DNA of 40,670 nucleotides from JBBIKU01 sp037445245 (GCA_037445245.1 JBBIKU010000004.1:1-40670), one strand, 5' to 3'. Shown: positions 1 through 8,952, numbered from the stretch's first letter. Notes: generated by a model not told the origin, from the letters alone. Numbers and translations: made by a program.

Positions 1-719
1 CACCCATTTACGATTTGATTCAGGCGGGCTTCATATTCCACCGCTCCCAGCATTTTTCGTTTCAGGATATCCGGCGTATCATTCACCAAAATGCGTCCGC
101 GGCGAATAATGGCAACCTGGTCGGCGAGTTCTTCGGCTTCCATCAAATTATGCGTGCACAGCAGAATCGTGCGGTCGCTCGATCGGAGGCTTGCAATCGC
201 ATCCCGAACCATGCGGGCGCTTTCTGGGTCCATCGCCGAGGTCGGCTCTTCCAATAACAACACCGACGGTTCGTGAAGCAAAGCGCGCACCAACGCCAGC
301 TTCTGGCGCATACCCTTTGAATACTCACCCAGACGTTTCTTGCCGGCATCGGCGAGCCCGAAACGTTCCAGCAAGATGGCAATCCGGCTACGAAGACAGC
401 TGGGGGGCAAGTTATACAGTTTGCCAAAAAAGGTGAGATATTCGATGGCGTTCATCCTGCCGTATAGACCGTGCTGCTCGGTCAAAACGCCTACGGCAGC
501 GCGTACTTTTTCCGCTTGATGCACCACATCAAAGCCAGCCACCAACGCTCTGCCGCGCGTCGGCACCAGCATCGAGGTCAGCATCCGGACGCTGGTGGTC
601 TTCCCGGCACCGTTGGGACCCAGCAACACCAGGCATTTGCCAGGGGATACCTCTAAATGAATGCCATCAACGGCGACAAAGCGGTCGAAATGTTTGGTCA
701 GGTCTTCGGCGTAAATCAT
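1..719 (-). CDS. ABC transporter ATP-binding protein (3' end outside window)
   Basis: About 239 residues are visible from an ATG at 719 to the window edge; the C-terminus is missing. It is the cytoplasmic ATPase of an ABC exporter of the CcmA/NatA/DrrA type. Walker A (GPNGAGKTT) is at residues 34-42, followed by a Q-loop region, a signature written YSKGMRQK, a Walker B region reading LLLEEPTSAMDP, and the switch histidine in LLCTHNLMEAEE. The first acidic residue of Walker B is Glu where Asp is usual. No permease is visible; it may lie beyond the left edge. The gene follows lgt on the same strand with an 86-base gap and no obvious SD, so it may be the distal gene of the lgt/ftsK run. Substrate cannot be told from the ATPase alone. 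Confidence 0.9.
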   Translation of the reverse strand, partial: MIYAEDLTKHFDRFVAVDGIHLEVSPGKCLVLLGPNGAGKTTSVRMLTSMLVPTRGRALVAGFDVVHQAEKVRAAVGVLTEQHGLYGRMNAIEYLTFFGKLYNLPPSCLRSRIAILLERFGLADAGKKRLGEYSKGMRQKLALVRALLHEPSVLLLEEPTSAMDPESARMVRDAIASLRSSDRTILLCTHNLMEAEELADQVAIIRRGRILVNDTPDILKRKMLGAVEYEARLNQIVNG

Positions 720-805
720 TCCAATTCTCGGGTCTGCCAGTCATTCGAATAACAATAATCATACCCGATTTTTACCGCCGCCGACCTAACAATAAAGCAA
801 TGGGC

Positions 806-1624
806 TCAGGCTTCGCCCTCCCCGGCGAAGGGCTTCGGTCTCCGATGTCGCCGAATGAGAAAGCCCAACGAAAGCAAACCGATCAACGCCATCAAGGTCT
901 GGTTGATGTTGAGACCACCGACATTGGAATGATCGATGCGGATGAACTCCAGCCAAAAGCGAATGAACGGATAAAGAACCAGATACATTAAGAATATATC
1001 GCCGGGGAGCAACCTGTTGACAAAGCGCCTCGCCGCCCACAACAGAAAAGCCATCGTCGCCAGGTTCCATAATGATTCGTAGAGGAAGACCGGATGATAG
1101 GTAGCAACGTCCACGTAACCGGGCAGCCGAAAACGCGGTTCGATAAATATCGCCCACGGCAGATCGGAGGGTTTTCCGTATAGCTCCTGGTTGACGAAAT
1201 TCCCCCATCGCCCGATCGCCTGCGCCAGCGCCAGACCCGGCGCCACGATGTCAGTCCAGGTGGCAAAACTGGCTTTTTTGCGCCGCAGATAGATATAAAG
1301 CGCCAGCGCACCGCCCATCACCGCCCCCGGGATTCCCAGCCCGCCGCGCCAGATTGCCAGCGCGTCCAGCGGATGGGTCAGATAATACAAGGGGGTGATC
1401 CCCTGCGCCACCATCGACTCGGGCGGGGTAAGGATATGCCAAAGGCGCGCCCCGACGATGCCGGCGCCTAACGCCCAGGGCAGGCAATCCCAGACATATT
1501 CGTGGTTTTCACCCCGCCGGCGCGCTTCACGATCCGAAAGCCAGGCGGCCGCCAATGCTCCCAGCATGATCAAAATGCCGTAATAATGGATAAAAATCGG
1601 TCCGATATTAAAACCCTGACTCAT
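806..1624 (-). CDS. lgt: Prolipoprotein diacylglyceryl transferase Lgt
   Basis: This 272-residue integral membrane enzyme transfers diacylglycerol from phosphatidylglycerol to the lipobox cysteine of prolipoproteins, the first step of lipoprotein maturation. The family signature GRWGNFVNQELYG is at residues 138-150. Other conserved parts are the N-terminal HYYGILI segment, the GARLWH segment near residue 58, and an Arg-rich helix near the C-terminus (FIRFWLEFIRID). About seven hydrophobic helices are evident and the length is normal for the family. It lies 32 bases after the phosphatidyltransferase gene on the same strand, so the two are probably co-transcribed; that enzyme may help make the phospholipid donor. 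Start is the ATG at 1624. LspA is encoded separately at 11983-12528. Confidence 0.96.
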   Translation of the reverse strand: MSQGFNIGPIFIHYYGILIMLGALAAAWLSDREARRRGENHEYVWDCLPWALGAGIVGARLWHILTPPESMVAQGITPLYYLTHPLDALAIWRGGLGIPGAVMGGALALYIYLRRKKASFATWTDIVAPGLALAQAIGRWGNFVNQELYGKPSDLPWAIFIEPRFRLPGYVDVATYHPVFLYESLWNLATMAFLLWAARRFVNRLLPGDIFLMYLVLYPFIRFWLEFIRIDHSNVGGLNINQTLMALIGLLSLGFLIRRHRRPKPFAGEGEA

Positions 1625-1656
1625 AGAACGAACTCTGCCCTTTCAGTAAATATGAG

Positions 1657-2280
1657 TTACTTCTTGTTGAACAGATGCGGTTCCTGTTGGCGCGCCTGAC
1701 AGCGCACATTGAGAATGCGCTGGAAGGCGGTCAGGTGACCGAAGATGGCAATGATCCACAAGGCAATCAGCGGGCGGTTGAAAACCAACGCCGGGATCAA
1801 GACCAGGTAGCGCTCCACGCGCGTCAGCAGACCAACCTTGGATTGGTAATCCAGCGATTCAGCCCGCGCCCGGACGTAAGACACCAAAACGGAGCCGGTT
1901 GCAGCAAGATAAACCAGCCCACACGCCATCCAGTTCTCCTGTCCCAGGTAATAAATGAGCAAACCACCCAGAACCACAAATTCTGAGTAACGATCGGTAA
2001 CCGAATCAACAAAAGCGCCAAAGCGGCTCGATTCTCCGCGCAGCCGCGCCATTGTTCCATCCAGAAAATCGATCGGCGCCATGACGATCAACAACAAACC
2101 GCCCCAGGTGATCATGCCGACGGCAATCAGATAGGCGGCGGCAGCTTGCCCGATTAAACCAAAGATGGTAACCGTATTGGGTCTGAGACCCAAACGAACC
2201 AAAAATCCAGCAATCGGTTCGAAAACTCCCCGAAACATACCCCGCAGGGTGTCAGTGAGGGTTCGGGCTTCTTTTTTCAC
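1657..2280 (-). CDS. CDP-alcohol phosphatidyltransferase (PgsA/PIP-synthase-like)
   Basis: This membrane enzyme of about 207 residues carries the full CDP-alcohol phosphatidyltransferase signature DGx2ARx8Gx3Dx3D (DGTMAR ... GAFVDSVTD); the Asp residues bind the divalent metals and catalyse displacement of CMP. About six hydrophobic segments follow. The acceptor (glycerol phosphate, inositol phosphate or another alcohol) cannot be read from the sequence, so I do not assign pgsA. Start choice: the frame is open from a TTG at 2304, but the GTG at 2280 has a GGAG six bases upstream (2287-2290) and is preferred. It lies between ftsK and lgt, all on the minus strand. A 115-base non-coding spacer, 2281-2395, separates it from ftsK. 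Confidence 0.9.
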   Translation of the reverse strand: MKKEARTLTDTLRGMFRGVFEPIAGFLVRLGLRPNTVTIFGLIGQAAAAYLIAVGMITWGGLLLIVMAPIDFLDGTMARLRGESSRFGAFVDSVTDRYSEFVVLGGLLIYYLGQENWMACGLVYLAATGSVLVSYVRARAESLDYQSKVGLLTRVERYLVLIPALVFNRPLIALWIIAIFGHLTAFQRILNVRCQARQQEPHLFNKK

Positions 2281-2316
2281 TGCATGCTCCACAACGCGCT
2301 CCAATCAAGCAGGGAA

Positions 2317-2332
2317 TAGGGGTTTGCACCCC
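2317..2332. repeat. Perfect 6-bp inverted repeat in ftsK/phosphatidyltransferase spacer
   Basis: AGGGGT-TTGC-ACCCCT is a perfect six-base inverted repeat with a four-base loop between the ftsK stop and the phosphatidyltransferase start. No T-run follows on either strand, so it does not qualify as an intrinsic terminator. It could be a protein-binding site or a small mRNA hairpin. Confidence 0.3.
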
Positions 2333-2395
2333 TTAATAAAAACAGGTCAATTTTACCACCTCCGATCAGAGCGCCGGGCGAATGCTGCCTTCAAT

Positions 2396-4588
2396 TTAGG
2401 GGATATTCTCTTCAACTTCTGAATCCTCAGCCGCGGCGTACCACAACACCTCTCGTTCGCGCCCTCCCCCCAAGGCAGGACCGACCGCGCCCATTTCTTC
2501 CAGTTCATCGATCAGCCTGGCTGCCCGTGGGTATCCAATCCGAAGGCGGCGTTGTAACAGCGAGGCGCTGGCGCGCTGCATTTGCCGCACAACCGCAAGC
2601 GCCTGCTCGATGAGGGCATCGCCGGCGTTGTCCGCTTCAGCCAGCAGTTTCTCCCAAGGCGCCGTTTGCACCTCGGCGGGTGATTCTCGCTTCCAGTAGG
2701 CGACGATACGATCAATCTCGTGATCGGTAACCATAACACCCTGACAGCGGATTGGTTTTCCCAGTTCCGGATCAAGGAAAAGCATGTCGCCTCGTCCCAA
2801 CAGCGTTTCTGCACCGTTGGCATCCAGAATGACCCGCGAATCGACTGAAGAAGCAACCGTGAAAGAAATGCGCGCCGGAAAATTTGCTTTGATCAAGCCG
2901 GTCACCACATCCGTGCTGGGGCGCTGTGTCGCCACCACCAGATGAATGCCGGTCGCCCGCGCCATCTGCGCCAGACGCACCAGGCTCTGCTCGGTCTGGT
3001 CTGGAGCAGCCATCATCAGGTCTGCCAGTTCATCGATCATGATCACAACCCTGGGCAGGGTTGCCTGCCGCCGCCGCGCCATCTTCTTATTGTAGGCATC
3101 GAAATCGCGAGCGCGTTCCGTTTCCATTTTACGGTAGCGTTGATCCATCTCAACCAGTGCCCAACGCAGCACTGCCAACATGCGCTCCGGTTTAGTTTCC
3201 ACCTTTCCCACTAAGTGTGGCATACCATTGAAACGAATCAGCTCGACCATCTTGGGGTCCAACAGCGCCAGCCGAAGCTCCGAAGGCGAATTATTCATCA
3301 CCAAACAGACCGCCAGCGCCGCAATGCACACCGATTTTCCAGAGCCGGTGGTGCCAGCCACCAACAGATGCGGCATGCGCGCTAGGTCGCCCACTACCGC
3401 CTGTCCCGACACATCCTTCCCCACCGCCACCGCCAGCGGCGACCCCAGGCTTTGAAACACCTCGGTCTCCAGAATTGGGCGCAGGCGTACCAATGTGCTG
3501 TGAACATTCGGCACCTCGATGCCGATAAAGGAATGCCCCGGCACTGGCGCTTCAATGCGCAAACGTTCGGCTGAAAGCGCCAGCGCAATATCACGCGACA
3601 AAGCCGATATTTGCGACACGCGCACTTTTTGGCGAGCCTGTGTTCCCTCAGGCGTGATCTTTTCGATAAAGCCAGGTTCCACCGCAAATTGGGTCACCGA
3701 AGGACCCACCCGAAAGCCGATCACCCGGGAGGGGATACCAAACTCAGCCAATGTTTTTTCCAGCAGGGCTGCGGTGGTATGAATGTTGGCTTCATCGGGC
3801 TGCTGGGATTGTTCTGGCATCAACAACGTCAGTGGCGGCAGGCGTTCATCCCGCAAGGGCAGCTTTTGTGCCTCGAGCTTAGAGACTCGGGCTTTCAGCA
3901 AAGCTTGCTTTGAGTCGGCGCCAACCTGCCGCGGCGGTTGAAGTGGTGCCGGCGGCAGCCGGGCAGGAGTGCCATCCGCTGGCATCAATCTCAGATGCAC
4001 TGCCACCCGCTTCAAGACCGGCAATAAAAAACCGAAGCCCAAGATCGAAAAAACCACAAGCAACGCTACCCACAAAAACGTAGCCAGCGGCGATGGGATG
4101 AGGATTTCCACCAATTCGGTCAAGCCCCACCCGACCAACCCACCATCCAGACCTCTTTCTGCCCGAACCAGGGATCTACCGCCGGCAATGGCAAGCAGCG
4201 CCAATATGCAAAAAGCCCACATTTCCAAAGCCAAGATTCTGGCAAGACCCGCCACCGGTAGCGCCGGCGTTCTGCGAAACAGCAAGAACACCCCCGTCAA
4301 TCCGAACACCGTCGCCAGCGGGTAGCTTCCCCACCCAAACAAACGACGGATAAAACCCGCCAGCGGGGTGACAAACGCTCCTTCGGTCAGCCCGCTCAAC
4401 CCCAGCAGGATCAACAGCGCCATAGCGGTAAGCGCCACGCCCAGGATATCCGAGCCAAAGCGGCGGAAATCGAACCACATCCTGCCGGCTGTGCCCCACA
4501 GGTCTTGAGATGACTTTTGTGCCCTTTGAGAATAACTACTCGAGGGTTTTTTCTTCTTTTTTTGATCAGGATGTGCAGAACGGCTCAT
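2396..4588 (-). CDS. ftsK: DNA translocase FtsK/SpoIIIE
   Basis: This 730-residue membrane-anchored, ATP-driven dsDNA pump resolves and segregates chromosomes at the division septum. A Lys-rich N-terminus is followed by about four TM helices (residues 46-200), a short linker, the alpha domain (about 270-380), and the RecA-like beta domain with Walker A GTTGSGKS at 412-419 and Walker B VVIMIDE at 514-520. ATQRPSTDVVTGLIKANFPA near 553-572 is typical of the family. A winged-helix gamma domain (about 655-715) ends the protein and would read KOPS-like polarity sequences. The linker is short, more like SpoIIIE than E. coli FtsK. The ATG overlaps the stop codon of the upstream S1 gene by four bases (ATGA), indicating translational coupling. 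Confidence 0.96.
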   Translation of the reverse strand: MSRSAHPDQKKKKKPSSSYSQRAQKSSQDLWGTAGRMWFDFRRFGSDILGVALTAMALLILLGLSGLTEGAFVTPLAGFIRRLFGWGSYPLATVFGLTGVFLLFRRTPALPVAGLARILALEMWAFCILALLAIAGGRSLVRAERGLDGGLVGWGLTELVEILIPSPLATFLWVALLVVFSILGFGFLLPVLKRVAVHLRLMPADGTPARLPPAPLQPPRQVGADSKQALLKARVSKLEAQKLPLRDERLPPLTLLMPEQSQQPDEANIHTTAALLEKTLAEFGIPSRVIGFRVGPSVTQFAVEPGFIEKITPEGTQARQKVRVSQISALSRDIALALSAERLRIEAPVPGHSFIGIEVPNVHSTLVRLRPILETEVFQSLGSPLAVAVGKDVSGQAVVGDLARMPHLLVAGTTGSGKSVCIAALAVCLVMNNSPSELRLALLDPKMVELIRFNGMPHLVGKVETKPERMLAVLRWALVEMDQRYRKMETERARDFDAYNKKMARRRQATLPRVVIMIDELADLMMAAPDQTEQSLVRLAQMARATGIHLVVATQRPSTDVVTGLIKANFPARISFTVASSVDSRVILDANGAETLLGRGDMLFLDPELGKPIRCQGVMVTDHEIDRIVAYWKRESPAEVQTAPWEKLLAEADNAGDALIEQALAVVRQMQRASASLLQRRLRIGYPRAARLIDELEEMGAVGPALGGGREREVLWYAAAEDSEVEENIP

Positions 4589-5601
4589 TCTGCCTGTACC
4601 AAGCCCAACCCAAGACGGCGGCGTGGCACATCGATATGCAGGATGCGAACCTTGACCCGCTGCCCGACATGGAATGCCCGCTCCAGCTCTCTTTTGCTAC
4701 CAGGGACAGCCATCGAGGAAACGTGGATCAATCCTTCCACCCCTTCTTCCAAACGGGCAAACGCGCCAAACCGCATAATGGTGGTAATGGTTGCCGAAAC
4801 CGCATCCCCCACGCTAAGCGTATCCAGGATGGTGTCCCACGGATTAGGTCTGAGTCGTTTGAGGCTCAATGCCACGCGGGCGCTCTCCTCACATACCTGG
4901 AGGATCGTCGTTTCGACACACTCGCCAACCTGCAGCACATCCGAGGGATGCTGCACCCTACCCCAGGAAAGCTCGGATACGTGAATCAAGCCCTCGACGC
5001 CTCCCAGATCGACGAACACCCCGAAATCGGTGATATTGGTGACCGAACCCGTGATGGTTTTGCCAACCTTGAGTGACTGAAAAAGCTCCTTGCGTTTTCC
5101 CTCCCCGGCGCGGGCAGCGCGTTCAGACAAGACGATCCGCTCCATTGAAGGATCACATTCGATCACCTTGAGCGATATGTTACGACCGACATACTTCGCC
5201 AAACGCATCTGCCGTTCATCCTCGCTGATGGTGCAAGAGGGGATTTCAACCAGATGCGAGATCGGCACAAATCCCTTAATGCCATCCCCTTGAGCCAGCA
5301 ACCCGCCCCGGTTAAAGGCGGTCACCGTCATCATGACGATCTCATCTTGTTCGAAAATTTGTTGAACCCGTCTCCAGTCAACCGTTTCATAGCTGATGGA
5401 TATTTCGCTTTTCGGGGGTAACTCGACCCGCTGAGGGTGCAGAATGGCTTCATCGGCTAACACAGAAGCCCACCAGCCTTCATCAGGCGTTTCATGTGCT
5501 TGGTGAGGGCGTTCCTCACTGAAACCATCCATAATCATCTTCCCACCTCCCCGACCTGCCACTTCCAATAAGGACTCGCTATCAAGATCACCGACCGCCA
5601 T
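4585..5601 (-). CDS. S1-domain RNA-binding protein (ribosomal protein S1-like)
   Basis: An RNA-binding protein with three S1 OB-fold repeats. Residue numbers here are for a 351-residue reading from the TTG or other non-ATG start at 5640: repeats at about 95-175, 190-258 and 275-345. The second has the clearest signature (GSVTNITDFGVFVDLGGVEG, then LIHVSELS). The protein could serve as a short ribosomal protein S1; I cannot tell whether the genome has another. Two ATGs have good SD sequences: 5601 (GGGGAGG, six bases away, overlapping the preceding gene by 14 bases) and 5538 (GGAGGT, six bases away). The acidic N-terminus before the first repeat is low in conservation. It sits between the GAF sensor gene and ftsK with overlaps on both sides. 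Confidence 0.87.
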   Translation of the reverse strand: MAVGDLDSESLLEVAGRGGGKMIMDGFSEERPHQAHETPDEGWWASVLADEAILHPQRVELPPKSEISISYETVDWRRVQQIFEQDEIVMMTVTAFNRGGLLAQGDGIKGFVPISHLVEIPSCTISEDERQMRLAKYVGRNISLKVIECDPSMERIVLSERAARAGEGKRKELFQSLKVGKTITGSVTNITDFGVFVDLGGVEGLIHVSELSWGRVQHPSDVLQVGECVETTILQVCEESARVALSLKRLRPNPWDTILDTLSVGDAVSATITTIMRFGAFARLEEGVEGLIHVSSMAVPGSKRELERAFHVGQRVKVRILHIDVPRRRLGLGLVQAE

Positions 5602-7537
5602 GGCTTCCCTCCCCAAGTGACGGCATCTCGTCTGTGACATGGTTTCGTGTCTTGGCTTCCATGTCCAGGATCGCCCTGGCCACGGCTTCGATTGCGACCT
5701 TTTGCTTGCGGTAAAGGTCGGCTTCAGACATTGCCAGACGCAGCGCTACCTCGCGCACTTTTTTGCCTTCCAAGAACTTCATGTCAATAATATTATACAA
5801 TATCCACTCGGCAGTAAACCGCCGGTCGCCCTCCGGTTTTACGCGTTCCACCGCCTGGCGCAGCACCGACCGCAAGGCATTTGCGTGATTTCCCTCATGC
5901 GAGTGAAGCGACTCCTGCACTACCTTTAAATCCAGCAAGGGGCTTTTGGTTAATTTCGGACCGCCCCAATAATGGCTGAGCGCTTCCTTGACCCATTGAA
6001 ACACATCCACCGACACGGATGGAATCTCTTCTTGCAGCAGAGTGGCGCCATCATAACGCCCTGCTGCCCGAATGCGTTGGATGGTCTCGAAATTGGGCGC
6101 CATATCTTCAAATGAGCGAAAGACCGTTTGTTGTGTTCTGCGATCAAACAATGCCAGCGCCGCCCGTTTTGCCAACACAGCCAGAGCTTCTAGTTCTTCG
6201 CTGTCCAGGGTCTTAGCGCCAACTCCTGAAACCCCCAGCAAACCTTGCAGGTTCGATTCGCCGCTCGCCGTGGTGTAAATCAGCGGCACCAAGTAATCAT
6301 CCCCCCAGCGGAAGAGATTTTCACGGCGATCGTCGCCACCCGTCAGGCGAGACAATTGATCGGAAACCGCCCGGTCATCAAAATTGGTTTTGCCGGTCGT
6401 AAAGACCAATTCCAGGTTTTCGCCGTCAAGTGCAGCCACATACGCCCCCCCCGCCTGTAAACGGTCGCGCACAGCCGCCAGGATCATTTCCATGAACTGC
6501 GCAAGGTCATTGCGGGTCAAGAGATGTTGTTCCAGGAAGCGTATCAGCGTCAATTCCTGCCGATCACCGCCGAAGAACAGCCATTTCTCCCAGAATGACC
6601 CCAGGATGGTAATCAGGTATTGCCCGATCAGCACCGTGCTGACCATGGTGATTGGCACCAGTGCTGTGTAACCGGCGCCAAATGATTCTCCTAGACGCCG
6701 AACAATGGTGGTCAGCGCCAGGGTAAAACTTGCGATGACCGGTCCACGCAGAATCCATTTAAACAGTCTGCTTTTGACCACGCGGTCCGGCCAGGGAACG
6801 CCAAAAAATGCCACCGAATACGCCATCACCACCATCAACACCGAGTACACCAAGTTGCTCGTTGCCGCCACCCCCCACAAGATCGTGGGGTAGGCGGTAG
6901 CGATCGTGGAGCCGAACAGCATAAACGGAAAAGCAGCCATTGCCGGCGCGAGGGCACCGCCAATCAAATAAGCCATGCGGCGTCGGCTGGTGGGGGTGGT
7001 CGTTCGGCGGTAGGCGCGCCAGAAATTGAACCAAGACACCCCCATAACCGTCACATAATAGGAAATAAAGGTACGGGCTACCCAGGTGGGTTCCAGATAT
7101 GCCACCGGCAAAGCGTCCGGCTGTAAGGCACCGATAAAATGCCCCCTTGCCAGTTGCACCAGAAATACCAGCGAAATCAAGTATACAATCCGCACCGCCC
7201 AAAACCGTCGCCAGCGGCTGGTCTTCCCGGTAATTGCTAGCAGTGCATCCGAAAAGTGCAGGTAAATCGCCGGCAAGAGGATGATCCCAATCCAGCGCAA
7301 CCGCAGCCAAATATCCACCTGCCAAGCGATCTGGGTGGTGCTGCTCATCGTCTCTGTGGTGTAAACGATCACAACACAGATCATGATGGCAGCAAACAAG
7401 CGCGCCACCCGGTCGCGCAGGTTGAAGGTCAGGGCATAAAGCAACAGCGAAAACGCCGTAATGGCAATTCCCGCCATCACGATCTGATTGATGGTTCTAA
7501 AGAAGATGAGCAGCCCCTCCTGCCAGCCTCCGATCAT
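5588..7537 (-). CDS. Polytopic membrane GAF sensor with C-terminal HTH-like module
   Basis: Predicted membrane sensor of about 649 residues. Residues about 20-320 hold some eight or nine hydrophobic helices resembling the 7TM N-terminal region of some histidine kinases. A GAF-like domain follows (about 345-470: LVPLIYTT, LLGVSGVG, LDSEELEALAVLAKRAALAL). The final 180 residues have no H-box, N-box or G-box, so there is no kinase; they are helical and end in a segment (about 585-630) reading MKFLEGKKVREVALRLAMSE then ADLYRKQKVAIEAV, which looks like a helix-turn-helix of the sigma-region-4 or response-regulator sort. I infer a one-component membrane-tethered regulator. The ATG at 7537 has a GGAG five bases upstream; a TTG at 7555 is the alternative. 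It lies 15-33 bases after the GNAT gene and overlaps the S1 gene. Confidence 0.8.
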   Translation of the reverse strand: MIGGWQEGLLIFFRTINQIVMAGIAITAFSLLLYALTFNLRDRVARLFAAIMICVVIVYTTETMSSTTQIAWQVDIWLRLRWIGIILLPAIYLHFSDALLAITGKTSRWRRFWAVRIVYLISLVFLVQLARGHFIGALQPDALPVAYLEPTWVARTFISYYVTVMGVSWFNFWRAYRRTTTPTSRRRMAYLIGGALAPAMAAFPFMLFGSTIATAYPTILWGVAATSNLVYSVLMVVMAYSVAFFGVPWPDRVVKSRLFKWILRGPVIASFTLALTTIVRRLGESFGAGYTALVPITMVSTVLIGQYLITILGSFWEKWLFFGGDRQELTLIRFLEQHLLTRNDLAQFMEMILAAVRDRLQAGGAYVAALDGENLELVFTTGKTNFDDRAVSDQLSRLTGGDDRRENLFRWGDDYLVPLIYTTASGESNLQGLLGVSGVGAKTLDSEELEALAVLAKRAALALFDRRTQQTVFRSFEDMAPNFETIQRIRAAGRYDGATLLQEEIPSVSVDVFQWVKEALSHYWGGPKLTKSPLLDLKVVQESLHSHEGNHANALRSVLRQAVERVKPEGDRRFTAEWILYNIIDMKFLEGKKVREVALRLAMSEADLYRKQKVAIEAVARAILDMEAKTRNHVTDEMPSLGEGSHGGR

Positions 7538-7570
7538 CGGAACTCCATCCGGCAACGCAGCGGTACGCTT

Positions 7571-8110
7571 TCAGCGAAAATAGCGGCTGAAAAAGAGGGC
7601 AATATCTTGGCTGGGATAAAAACGGTCCTGATAGCCGGTAAATTCATAACCTAATTTCTTTGCTAATTCGATCGCCGGGTGATTTTTGGATTGAATCTCA
7701 ATTGCCACTCGGCGCATTCCACGCTGCGCCGCCCAATCCTGAGCTGCCAGGATCAAACCGCTGGCAACGCCTTTTCGCCGAACTTCCGGTCTCACCGCCA
7801 AGTCTTTGATCAGGGCAGTTTGCGGTAAAACGGTTTCCTTGAGGCGAACATAGCCCACCGCTCTCCTCTGCATACTTGCCAGCAAAACATTGGGGTGCAT
7901 TCCCCATTCCGCTTCCAGGTAATGGCGTGAATAGGGGTACTCAATGCGCACCGCCCGTGGCAAGCGCACCTCCCGAAATCGCACCGTAATCTGTCCTTCT
8001 TCCACAAGGCGTTCCATCTGCCACACATAATTGGAGTGGAAAGCGTGATCGATCTCCCATAACCCAGGGAATTCGGGGGGTGCAGCAGGACGGATTTCAA
8101 TTTCTGGCAT
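7571..8110 (-). CDS. GNAT family N-acetyltransferase
   Basis: A 179-residue cytoplasmic acetyl-CoA-dependent acyltransferase of the GNAT fold. The acetyl-CoA binding motif A is clear: IKDLAVRPEVRRKGVASGLI, with the R/Q-x-x-G-x-G/A pyrophosphate loop as RRKGVA. It is followed by the helix around the AAQDWA region, motif B near NHPAIELAKKLGYEFTGY, and a C-terminal strand. The substrate is not predictable. The ATG at 8110 directly follows the TGA of the upstream membrane-protein gene (TGAATG), so the two are likely co-translated. N-terminal residues 1-60, including a run of aromatic residues (FHSNYVWQME), are less conserved and probably hold the substrate site. Confidence 0.88.
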   Translation of the reverse strand: MPEIEIRPAAPPEFPGLWEIDHAFHSNYVWQMERLVEEGQITVRFREVRLPRAVRIEYPYSRHYLEAEWGMHPNVLLASMQRRAVGYVRLKETVLPQTALIKDLAVRPEVRRKGVASGLILAAQDWAAQRGMRRVAIEIQSKNHPAIELAKKLGYEFTGYQDRFYPSQDIALFFSRYFR

Positions 8111-8884
8111 TCAGTGTCCATCCTCAGGGNNNNNNNNNNNNNNNNNNNNNNNNNNNNNNNNNNNNNNNNNNNNNNNNNNNNNNNNNNNNNNNNNNNNNNN
8201 NNNNNNNNNNNNNGTAACGCCAATCTCGCAGATCGGCAGGATTGCGTTCTGGTTATCGGTCACCACCAGCCGCAAGCGATATTCACCGGGCTCCAATTGG
8301 GCGGTGTTCCACACCCCGCCCAGCAGTTCGTCGCGCTTGCGCTCATTACCGGCGGCAATGGTGATCCAATTTTCGCTGCCCGAGCGGGTGTATTCATATT
8401 TATAGAAACCCAGGTTAGACACGAACACCGTTCCCTCTAGCGCCACGATGTCACTGACCACGTCGCCATCACGCGGCGTGGTCCACTCGATCTGATCCGG
8501 CATGCAGCCTGGAGCAACAGGGGTCGTTTCTTCTTCTTCGCCCGGTTGCGGAGTCTCTTGCATTGCTTCTTCCGCCACCGGCGCCACTTCCCCCTCGCCC
8601 AGCATGTCCAGGGTCGGCGTGGCAAGCAGCCCCACCCGCGGTACCACCGGCGCTACAAATGAAACCAGCGTGAACTCCAGCGTTGCCAGCATTAACAACA
8701 TCAGGATGACCGTCAGCGCTGAGCTTAGCCGTCGCTGGGCGGCTTCACGCTCCAGCCCGAAGACCGCCAGCCGCCAATCCTGCCAGGCAACCACGACTTT
8801 ATTCAAATAAGGAAGTGCAATCAGACCCAGCAACAGGTAAATCCAGGTCTCGTACGTTTCCAGAAAATTAAATACCGATGCCAT
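8111..8884 (-). CDS. Two-TM membrane protein with Ig-like extracytoplasmic domain
   Basis: Hypothetical protein of about 257 residues, interrupted by an 84-N gap (8130-8213). Two hydrophobic helices lie at about residues 14-35 and 56-82, separated by a basic loop (Arg/Glu-rich, REAAQRR). Then comes a Pro/Glu/Thr-rich linker (about 95-125) and a beta-rich domain (about 127-225) with the pattern W-N-T-x2-L-x2-G-x-Y-x-L-R-L-x-V-x-D near its end, a pattern seen in Ig-like/FlgD-like domains of bacterial surface proteins. The reading frame after the gap ends PEDGH-stop immediately before the GNAT start, so the nominal gap length probably keeps frame, but the last 30 residues are unseen. It likely opens the operon leading to the GNAT gene. 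Confidence 0.72.
   Translation of the reverse strand: MASVFNFLETYETWIYLLLGLIALPYLNKVVVAWQDWRLAVFGLEREAAQRRLSSALTVILMLLMLATLEFTLVSFVAPVVPRVGLLATPTLDMLGEGEVAPVAEEAMQETPQPGEEEETTPVAPGCMPDQIEWTTPRDGDVVSDIVALEGTVFVSNLGFYKYEYTRSGSENWITIAAGNERKRDELLGGVWNTAQLEPGEYRLRLVVTDNQNAILPICEIGVXXXXXXXXXXXXXXXXXXXXXXXXXXXXXPEDGH
8130..8213. other. Assembly gap (84 N)
   Basis: A run of N inside the C-terminal coding part of the two-TM membrane protein. No sequence is available here. Confidence 1.
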
Positions 8885-8952
8885 GCTTCAACAACGCATC
8901 AAAAAGATACAAGAATAAGCCGGAAAAGAATAGCAACAAGATGCCGGCGCCA

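Noticed and set aside
2317..2332. Terminator for ftsK
   Set aside because: The hairpin is perfect but no T-run follows on either strand.
4510..5076. 188-codon open frame on the plus strand
   Set aside because: It is antisense to the S1-domain gene and the ftsK start, with no domain and an aberrant composition; the minus strand has clear motifs.
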